Both the position numbers and the translations under genes were made by a program. The notes beneath the pieces are model-generated. The model was not told the origin of the DNA and ran no database searches. It saw only the letters and a list, made by a program, of their open reading frames with translations. 7,052 bases of DNA from Thermoproteota archaeon (GTDB lineage Archaea > Korarchaeota > Korarchaeia > B14-G2), in the NCBI GenBank assembly GCA_003661385.1, contig QMWA01000092.1, positions 1-7,052 of the forward strand, read 5' to 3'. This document shows positions 1 through 4,619 of the stretch, piece after piece (position 1 is the first letter of the stretch; each line of letters starts with the position of its first letter).

Positions 1-736
1 CTATTATGTCAGCTTCTATCCCGTATACTTCTTTGATGAGCTCTGGTGTCAGGATTTCCCTAGGCTTTCCTGCTGCAGCGACCTTGCCCTCGTGTAGGAC
101 TATCAGCTTGCTGCAGTAGCTTGCTGCCAGCGAGACCTCGTGTGTGGCTGCTATCACTGTGACTCCGCTGTCAGCTAGCTTCCTCAGGAGCTTCATGACC
201 TCAACCTGGTACCTGAGGTCTAGGTGGGCTAGAGGCTCATCTACCAGCAGAACCTTAGGCTTCTGGGCTAGTGCTCTAGCCAGGTAGGCTCTCTGCCTCT
301 CTCCGCCGCTGAGCTCGCTCAGCCTCCTCCTGCTCAGCTCCACAAGCCTAAGCTCATCTAGAGCCCTCATGGCCTCCCTCTCGTCCTCCCAGCTCTCCCA
401 CCAGCACCCAGGGGAGTAGGGGTACCTGCCTGCTAGCACGAGGTCTGCTACAGTGAGGTTGAAGCCCTCTGGGTGCTCCTGTGGGACTAGCGCCAGCCTC
501 CTAGCTAGCTCAAGCCTGCTGTACTCGCGTAGGCTGCGGCCGTCGACGTATACTGCCCCAGAGCTGGGCTCCAGGAGCTTGGCTACCGCCTTGAGCAGAG
601 TTGTCTTCCCGGAGCCGTTGGGCCCCACCACGCCAGTGAAGCTCCCCTCCTCTACCTCTATCGTAGCGCCTTTCAGAGCTGGCGTGGAGTCATAGTACAC
701 TGTGATGTCTGCTACCCTAACTGCTACCTTAGCCAT
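1..736 (-). CDS. btuD: ABC importer ATP-binding protein, BtuD/FecE type (partial, C-terminus off the left edge)
   Basis: This is the cytoplasmic ATPase of a cobalamin/siderophore/heme-class importer, which hydrolyses ATP to drive the permease encoded just upstream. Hand translation of the minus strand from ATG 736-734 gives 245 complete codons with no stop before the window edge. All nucleotide-binding motifs are present: Walker A GPNGSGKT at residues 38-45, Q-loop Gln86, signature LSGGE at 142-146, Walker B VLLVDEP at 162-168, a D-loop AHLD at 170-173 and switch His199. The end, near VYGIEADII, matches the usual C-terminal region of BtuD/FecE proteins (about 250-270 residues), so little is missing. 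The start overlaps the permease stop by 8 bases, which implies translational coupling. The upstream GTGGGG is only a weak ribosome-binding site. Family assignment is firm. The substrate is inferred from the binding protein and could instead be heme or a siderophore. Confidence 0.93.
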   Translation of the reverse strand, partial: MAKVAVRVADITVYYDSTPALKGATIEVEEGSFTGVVGPNGSGKTTLLKAVAKLLEPSSGAVYVDGRSLREYSRLELARRLALVPQEHPEGFNLTVADLVLAGRYPYSPGCWWESWEDEREAMRALDELRLVELSRRRLSELSGGERQRAYLARALAQKPKVLLVDEPLAHLDLRYQVEVMKLLRKLADSGVTVIAATHEVSLAASYCSKLIVLHEGKVAAAGKPREILTPELIKEVYGIEADII

Positions 737-1742
737 ATCTTCTACCCCACTTGGCTAGGAGGTACATAAAGAATGGTGCCCCGAGCAGCGATGTGACCAC
801 GCCAACTGGCAGCTCAGCTGGCTGAGCTAGCGTCCTAGCAGCTAGGTCAGCTGTCAGCAGCGTGGACGCCCCAGCTAGAGCTGAAGCTGGGAGCAGAACC
901 CTGTGGTCTCCTCCCAGGAGCATCCTCACGGAGTGAGGCACCACAAGCCCAATGAACCCTATCACCCCAGTGAACGAGACGCAGACTCCAGTCAAGAGAG
1001 CTACTACAGCCATCATCAGCCTCCTGAAGGAGGTGGCCTCGACCCCAAGCTGCCTAGCCTGCTCATCTCCCATCAGCATGATGTTCAGCTCCCTAGCGTA
1101 GAGCAGTGAGATAACTGAGAGGGCAAGCGAAGGCGGAGCCAGGAGCACCAGGATCCTCCAGCTCACAAGGGATAGGCTGCCGAAGACCCAGAAGAGCACA
1201 CCGTGGAGCTTGCTGCTCCACCTCGTTGCCACAAGCGTCGTCAGAGAGGAGAAGGCTATGCTCACAGCCACCCCAGCCAGCACCATCGCCAGGGGAGACT
1301 CGCCTGCAGCCCTTGAGAGGAGCATCGTGATGGAGAACGCCAGCAGCCCACCCAGGAAGCCTGCTAGAGCAGGTGTGTAGAACAGCAGCAGGCTGCTAGG
1401 CTCCACAGCTAGCATGGCCAGGCAGGCGCCGAATGCAGCTCCAGAGGAGACCCCTGTTATGAACGGGTCTACAAGAGGGTTCCTGAGCAAAGCCTGCATC
1501 ACAGCTCCAGCCACAGCTAAGCTGACCCCGACCACAGCAGCCCCTAGGGCACGTGGCAGCCTTATGTAGAGGACTATGGCCTCAGCCTCCCTGCTAGATG
1601 AAAGCCCCAGCACAGCCCTAGCTGCATCAGCTAGCCCAACCTCAGCTGGGCCAGTAGACAGGTAGCATGCCAGCAGGAGCAGCAAGAAAGCTAGGAGGAT
1701 AGCTGTGGCGGAGGCTAGCCTCCTCCTCTTCTCAGCTAGCAT
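729..1742 (-). CDS. btuC: FecCD/BtuC-type ABC importer permease
   Basis: This 337-residue polytopic membrane protein of the FecCD family would form the translocation channel as a homodimer. Its length is typical of the family (about 320-350). A hydrophobic first helix at residues 12-29 is followed by the hallmark segment RLPRALGAAVVGVSLAVAGA (61-80) and MQALLRNPLVDPFITGVSSG (82-101). The cytoplasmic coupling region GDEQARQLGV lies at 225-234, the conserved GVIGFIGLVVPH at 259-270, and the C-terminal PVGVVTSLLGAPFF at 313-325. The ATG is preceded by a strong GGGAGGAGG ribosome-binding site with a 4-7 base spacer, so the start is secure. It lies 20 bases after the binding-protein stop and overlaps the ATPase start. 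Fold and role are certain. Cobalamin as substrate is inferred from the neighbouring binding protein. Confidence 0.95.
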   Translation of the reverse strand: MLAEKRRRLASATAILLAFLLLLLACYLSTGPAEVGLADAARAVLGLSSSREAEAIVLYIRLPRALGAAVVGVSLAVAGAVMQALLRNPLVDPFITGVSSGAAFGACLAMLAVEPSSLLLFYTPALAGFLGGLLAFSITMLLSRAAGESPLAMVLAGVAVSIAFSSLTTLVATRWSSKLHGVLFWVFGSLSLVSWRILVLLAPPSLALSVISLLYARELNIMLMGDEQARQLGVEATSFRRLMMAVVALLTGVCVSFTGVIGFIGLVVPHSVRMLLGGDHRVLLPASALAGASTLLTADLAARTLAQPAELPVGVVTSLLGAPFFMYLLAKWGRRYG

Positions 1743-1746
1743 CTAG

Positions 1747-1755
1747 CCTCCTCCC
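1747..1755 (-). promoter_or_regulatory. Shine-Dalgarno of the permease gene
   Basis: The minus strand reads GGGAGGAGG followed by CTAG and the ATG at 1742. This is the strongest ribosome-binding site seen in the window, and it fixes the permease start. Its 5' edge abuts the 9-base hairpin arm at 1754-1762, so structure formed there could limit access. Confidence 0.8.
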
Positions 1756-1779
1756 AGCTGTGTTATGTACCTGCTGTAG
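1748..1779. repeat. 32-bp direct repeat, permease-proximal copy
   Basis: This copy is identical over 32 bases to 1822-1853, with a 74-base period, and mismatches begin at once on both sides. On the minus strand it holds the in-frame TAA that now ends the binding protein (1765-1763) and most of the permease ribosome-binding site. Because 74 is not a multiple of three, it is read in a different frame from the other copy. Confidence 0.95.
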
Positions 1780-1792
1780 CCATCACAGCTGG
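1754..1792 (-). promoter_or_regulatory. Candidate stem-loop immediately upstream of the permease ribosome-binding site
   Basis: CCAGCTGTG (1754-1762) and CACAGCTGG (1784-1792) are perfect 9-base inverted repeats with a 21-base loop. In the operon mRNA the 3' arm ends in the first G residues of the Shine-Dalgarno, and the binding-protein stop codon lies in the loop. The same middle arm can instead pair with the second repeat copy at 1828-1836 (35-base loop). A regulatory role is inference. CAGCTG is common in this DNA, which weakens significance. Confidence 0.35.
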
Positions 1793-2848
1793 TACGTGAA
1801 GCCAGAGACGATAGCTGAGCTCTCCTCCCAGCTGTGTTATGTACCTGCTGTAGTCGTCTCCGATCACCAAGGGGAGCTTGACGCCGAATGCCTCTGGATG
1901 CACCATCTTCGCTAGGAGCTCAGCTGCCTCAGCTAGCCTAGGCCCAGGCCTTAGGAAGGCGTTTTCAGCTTGCCCTGATATGAAGTAGACGCGCCCCTCG
2001 GCCACAGCTGGGACAAGCTTCCAGACTGGATCACCCTTGAGCTTCTCCAGGATGTCTTCAGGCTTCTCCTTCATCATGCCAGCTGTTATCACGATGATGT
2101 CGGGCTTCCTGGCTAAGACCTCCTCCAAGCTGGGGTTAGGCCAACCCTGCATGTCGCTGAACACGTTGTAGCCTCCAGCTACCTCAGCTATCTCACTAAG
2201 GAAGGTTCCTCCTCCTGCAGTGGAGAGGGGGTTAAGCCACAGCACATACATGACTCCAGCCTTCTCCCTGCCAGCCACCTTCTCCCTAACCCAGCTTAGC
2301 CTCCTCTCCATGGACTTTATGAGCTCCTCAGCCTTCTCCCTGCAGCCTAGGAGCTCCCCGACTGCCCTGATGTTCTCGTAGACTTCATTGAGCGTCACGC
2401 CCTTCTTGAGGGCGTAGGCTGGGATCCCCTGCTCCTCCAGCCTCTTAGCTAGCTCAGCATGGTATCCCACACCAGAGTCCAGCAGGACAAGGTCGGGGCT
2501 TAAGGACACTATCTTCTCCAAGCTGGGATCCCACCAGCCGCCTACAACAGCTATCTTCCCTGACTCAACCAGCTTCTTGAGCTGAGGAGGGTAGTCGCAG
2601 AAGCTAGTGACTCCAACAAGCCTGTCCTGAGCTCCCAGCGCGAACACTATCTCAGTTATGCTAGGGGCTACTGAGACAACCCTAGATGGCTTAGCTGGCA
2701 CAACCACAGTCCTGTTGAGCGCATCTACTGCCGTGAGGGGGTACTCCCTGCGTGCTAGCTTGAACACGCCCAATGCCACTGAGATGGCTGCTAGGGCTAG
2801 AGCCAGCAGTGCAGCTTGCCTTCTGCTCAAGGCCACCACCATCACCAC
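1763..2848 (-). CDS. btuF: Substrate-binding protein of a cobalamin-class ABC importer (BtuF-like)
   Basis: This is the extracytoplasmic receptor that delivers substrate to the permease. The 361-residue product has an N-terminal hydrophobic helix (about 12-29) without a lipobox cysteine, so it is probably held by an uncleaved anchor or released by signal cleavage. The class III periplasmic-binding fold begins at SRVVSVAPSITEIVFALGA (55-73). LVGVTSFCDYPPQ (77-89) closely resembles the BtuF segment VGVSSYSDYPPQ. WWDPSLEKIV (105-114) sits where E. coli BtuF has a cobalamin-contacting Trp and a permease-docking Glu. SLEEVLARKPDIIVITAG (240-257) matches the second docking lobe. Starts GTG 2848, GTG 2845 and ATG 2842 are all possible. 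The predicted transcription start lies only about 10 bases upstream, so no ribosome-binding site is expected. The last 17 residues, after GGE, come from a junction rearrangement and are unlikely to be ancestral. Heme or siderophore binding is not excluded. Confidence 0.9.
   Translation of the reverse strand: MVMVVALSRRQAALLALALAAISVALGVFKLARREYPLTAVDALNRTVVVPAKPSRVVSVAPSITEIVFALGAQDRLVGVTSFCDYPPQLKKLVESGKIAVVGGWWDPSLEKIVSLSPDLVLLDSGVGYHAELAKRLEEQGIPAYALKKGVTLNEVYENIRAVGELLGCREKAEELIKSMERRLSWVREKVAGREKAGVMYVLWLNPLSTAGGGTFLSEIAEVAGGYNVFSDMQGWPNPSLEEVLARKPDIIVITAGMMKEKPEDILEKLKGDPVWKLVPAVAEGRVYFISGQAENAFLRPGPRLAEAAELLAKMVHPEAFGVKLPLVIGDDYSRYITQLGGELSYRLWLHVPAVMATAGT
1822..1853. repeat. 32-bp direct repeat, binding-protein-internal copy
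   Basis: This copy, read on the minus strand, encodes YSRYITQLGG near the end of the binding protein. A 42-base unique segment (1780-1821) separates it from the copy at 1748-1779. If it were joined directly to the sequence after the other copy (GCTAG-ATG), the frame would read QLGGG-stop immediately before the permease ATG. That suggests an ancestral, tightly abutted gene junction. Confidence 0.95.
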
Positions 2849-2855
2849 TTATATT

Positions 2856-2872
2856 TGGGATACCCTATCCCA
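2856..2872. promoter_or_regulatory. 17-bp palindrome, candidate operator of the importer operon
   Basis: The arms TGGGATA and TATCCCA (7 bases each) flank a CCC centre, giving a perfect dyad. It lies 7 bases upstream of the first possible GTG start of the binding protein and just downstream of the TATA-like element, covering the expected transcription start. A repressor bound here would block initiation. The cognate regulator is not in view, and no known operator consensus is claimed. Confidence 0.5.
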
Positions 2873-2878
2873 CATCTC

Positions 2879-2888
2879 AGATATAAGC
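2879..2888 (-). promoter_or_regulatory. TATA-box element of the importer operon
   Basis: The minus strand reads GCTTATATCT, a good archaeal TATA box with an A-rich element just upstream (CTCAAAG). Initiation about 25-27 bases downstream would fall near 2857-2859, leaving a leader of about 10 bases before GTG 2848. That fits the archaeal habit of leaderless or short-leader first genes. On the plus strand the same element reads AGATATAAGC and could also serve the divergent antitoxin gene (ATG 2916). Confidence 0.5.
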
Positions 2889-2901
2889 TTTGAGTGCGCA
2901 A

Positions 2902-2910
2902 ACCTTAATA
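2902..2910 (+). promoter_or_regulatory. Possible second TATA-like element for the antitoxin gene
   Basis: ACCTTAATA lies about 25 bases upstream of ATG 2931, the distance expected for a leaderless start there. It competes with the box at 2879-2888, which would suit ATG 2916. No convincing Shine-Dalgarno precedes any of the candidate ATGs at 2916, 2928 and 2931. Confidence 0.3.
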
Positions 2911-2915
2911 GCAGG

Positions 2916-3153
2916 ATGCACCAGACTATGATGCATCTGACAACGCGGGTTGGGAGGAGGCTAGCAATTATACCTGCCTAAAGCCATAGCTGAGGAGCTA
3001 GGCATAACAGAAGGGGCTCCTATAGTCCTCAAGGTTGAGGGGAAGCAGCTCATAATCAAGCCAGCTGGCAAGCTCCTGAAGAAAACCAGAACCTGGGCCA
3101 AAATCACACCAGAGGAGGTTGGAGAAGGGATCTCAAAGCAGCTCCTCACCTAA
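2916..3153 (+). pseudogene. vapB: AbrB/MazE-type antitoxin (VapB family), interrupted by a single-base frameshift
   Basis: The reading frame from ATG 2916 (or 2928/2931) encodes MHLTTRVGRRLAI and then hits TAA at 2979-2981. One base further on, the frame from 2971 reads YLPKAIAEELGITEGAPIVL and continues to TAA 3151-3153. Skipping one A at 2970 joins the halves into RRLAIYLPKAIAEELGI, a classic swapped-hairpin AbrB/SpoVT start, followed by VEGKQLIIKPAG. The repaired protein would be about 73-78 residues, normal for VapB. Such proteins bind their own promoter as dimers and neutralise VapC with their C-terminal tail (here TRTWAKITPEEVGEGI). The second frame has no ATG, GTG or TTG of its own, so it cannot be translated independently. 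The frameshift may be real decay, a sequencing error, or much less likely recoding. Domain identity is strong. Confidence 0.8.
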
Positions 3154-3529
3154 GCTGGTGCTGGACACGTCATATGTGCTCCCGTTCCTAGGAGTGGTCT
3201 TCAAGCAGCTCAGGAAAGCTGAGGCAAGCTTCCTCCCAGCTGAAGTAGGGGAGGGGATAGACTCACTGGTGTACAGTAATGAAGTTGAGCTCCTCCCGCT
3301 CACATCAGAGGTGGCTGAGGAGGCCTACAAGCTCATCAAGGCAGGTTGGAAGGACATATTTGACGCCATAGCCTACGCTACAGCTAAGTCCGCTGGAGCA
3401 CTCCTCCTCACACTAGACGAGGGGCTAAGGAGGTTCCTAGCAGAGAAGAGGATGCCCTATGCATTCCTGGTAGACCACAGGAGGCTAGCTGAGCTCAGGC
3501 AGCAAGGCGAAAGCTTTACTAGCAGATGA
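3119..3529 (+). CDS. vapC: PIN-domain toxin, VapC family, apparently shortened
   Basis: VapC proteins are magnesium-dependent ribonucleases that cut tRNA or rRNA and are held inactive by VapB. KLVLDTSYVLPFLGV (12-26) carries the first PIN acidic residue, Asp16. WKDIFDAIAYATAKSAGALLLTLD (77-100) carries the later acidic sites Asp79, Asp82 and Asp100. The second conserved acidic position, usually in a serine-rich (S..E) helix, is not evident, and the segment between residues 27 and 55 is shorter than in typical archaeal PIN proteins. An internal loss of perhaps 30 residues is inferred. The TTG start at 3119 overlaps the antitoxin end by 35 bases and has GGAGG almost touching it. GTG 3158, 5 bases after the antitoxin stop, would begin right at the first strand and is a fair alternative. 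Residues before 12 look non-homologous. The gene order antitoxin then toxin supports the call. Confidence 0.82.
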   Translation: MEKGSQSSSSPKLVLDTSYVLPFLGVVFKQLRKAEASFLPAEVGEGIDSLVYSNEVELLPLTSEVAEEAYKLIKAGWKDIFDAIAYATAKSAGALLLTLDEGLRRFLAEKRMPYAFLVDHRRLAELRQQGESFTSR

Positions 3530-3550
3530 AGCAGTGGCTTAGGGGGGCGC

Positions 3551-4609
3551 TTGGTAAGCATCAGAACAGAGGGTGTAGTCAAGAGGTTTGGTGAGGTGGT
3601 TGCACTAGACCATGTCACCCTCAGCATAAAGCACGGTGAGTTCTTCACCCTCCTAGGGCCAAGCGGCTGCGGCAAGACAACCTTCCTCAGGACTGTAGCA
3701 GGCTTCGAGCTCGTAGACAGCGGCAGGATATTCTTTGACAGCCAAGATGTCACGATGCTCCCACCATACAAGCGTGATACAGGGATGGTCTTCCAGAACT
3801 ACGCTCTCTGGCCTCACATGACAGTCTTCGACAACATAGCCTACGGCCTCAAGGTCAGGAAGCTCCCCAAGAAGGAGATAGAGAAGAGGGTAAAGGAGGT
3901 TCTGAAGCTGGTGAGGCTAGAAGGCCTGGAGAGCAGGAAGCCCCACCAGCTGAGTGGAGGCCAGCAGCAGAGGGTAGCCCTAGCCAGAGCACTGGTGATC
4001 AACCCGAAGGTTCTGCTGCTAGATGAGCCCCTAAGCAACCTGGATGCGAAGCTGAGGCTTGAGATGAGAGCTGAGATAAAGAAGCTCCAGAAGAGCCTAG
4101 GCATAACCACAGTATATGTCACACACGACCAGGAGGAGGCAATGAGCATATCAGACAGGATAGCAGTCATGAACAGCGGCAGGATAGAGCAGGTTGGCAC
4201 ACCATCCCAAGTCTACTTCAGGCCCAGAAACTACTTCGTAGCAGACTTCATAGGCCAAGGAACATTCCTAGAAGGCCAAGTCAAAGGGGAGAAGGAAGGG
4301 TACCTCGAGGTGGAGGCTGAGGAAGGCCTCCTACTCCTAGCGTCCCCATCAGACCCAACAAACCCACCGAAGCCAGGCGACAAGGTCATAATAGCGATAA
4401 GACCAGAGAGCTTCAAGCTCTCAAAGGACACAAACACCATAAAGCTGACAGTATACGACGTGCACTTCCTAGGGAAGTCCAAGAGAGTGCTCGCGAAGCT
4501 AGGTGAGAAGACATTCCTGGTTGAAGTGGACCCAACACTGGAGGTGCAAGCAGGCACAGCCATAGAGGTCTCAGCTCCACCTGAAAAGACACTGGCCATA
4601 AGAGCCTAG
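3551..4609 (+). CDS. ABC transporter ATP-binding protein with C-terminal TOBE region (PotA/FbpC/CUT1-like)
   Basis: This is a complete 352-residue cytoplasmic ATPase of the sugar/spermidine/ferric-ion importer class. Motifs are all intact: Walker A GPSGCGKT (36-43), Q-loop in VFQNYALWPHMTVFDNIAYG (80-99), signature LSGGQQQ (134-140), Walker B VLLLDEP (154-160), D-loop SNLD (162-165) and switch THDQEEA (191-197). Residues from about 233 form the regulatory tail typical of these 340-370-residue proteins, including IRPESFKL (283-290) of the TOBE fold. The start is TTG, preceded by AGGGGGGCGC as a ribosome-binding site, 21 bases after the toxin stop. Substrate cannot be told from the ATPase alone: NYALWPHMTV occurs in both ferric-ion and sugar members. 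No permease or binding protein adjoins it, and the next gene is convergent, so it probably energises a transporter encoded elsewhere, as shared sugar-importer ATPases can. Confidence 0.93.
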   Translation: MVSIRTEGVVKRFGEVVALDHVTLSIKHGEFFTLLGPSGCGKTTFLRTVAGFELVDSGRIFFDSQDVTMLPPYKRDTGMVFQNYALWPHMTVFDNIAYGLKVRKLPKKEIEKRVKEVLKLVRLEGLESRKPHQLSGGQQQRVALARALVINPKVLLLDEPLSNLDAKLRLEMRAEIKKLQKSLGITTVYVTHDQEEAMSISDRIAVMNSGRIEQVGTPSQVYFRPRNYFVADFIGQGTFLEGQVKGEKEGYLEVEAEEGLLLLASPSDPTNPPKPGDKVIIAIRPESFKLSKDTNTIKLTVYDVHFLGKSKRVLAKLGEKTFLVEVDPTLEVQAGTAIEVSAPPEKTLAIRA

Positions 4610-4619
4610 CTCAGGTGGA
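4576..4619. other. 9-bp inverted repeat at the convergent gene ends
   Basis: TCCACCTGA (4576-4584) and TCAGGTGGA (4611-4619) pair perfectly across a 26-base loop that includes the ATPase stop codon. A second, shorter match (AGGTGG 4613-4618 with CCACCT 4634-4639) overlaps the end of the opposing gene. It may be a 3' mRNA hairpin, but there is no T-rich tract of the kind archaeal termination uses, so it is not called a terminator. Confidence 0.3.

Noticed and set aside
1748-1853. Minimal CRISPR array: two 32-base repeats around a 42-base spacer
   Set aside because: The dimensions fit, but there are only two copies, one repeat encodes the binding-protein C-terminus and the other holds the permease ribosome-binding site, and no leader or cas gene is present.
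2849-2915. Cobalamin riboswitch upstream of the importer operon
   Set aside because: The predicted leader is about 10 bases and the whole divergent gap is under 70 bases, far too short for the roughly 200-base aptamer. No B12-box was seen.
2658-2915. Upstream in-frame extension of the antitoxin into the binding-protein gene
   Set aside because: It runs antisense through the conserved N-terminus of the binding protein and across the promoter region. The antitoxin fold begins only at about 2931.
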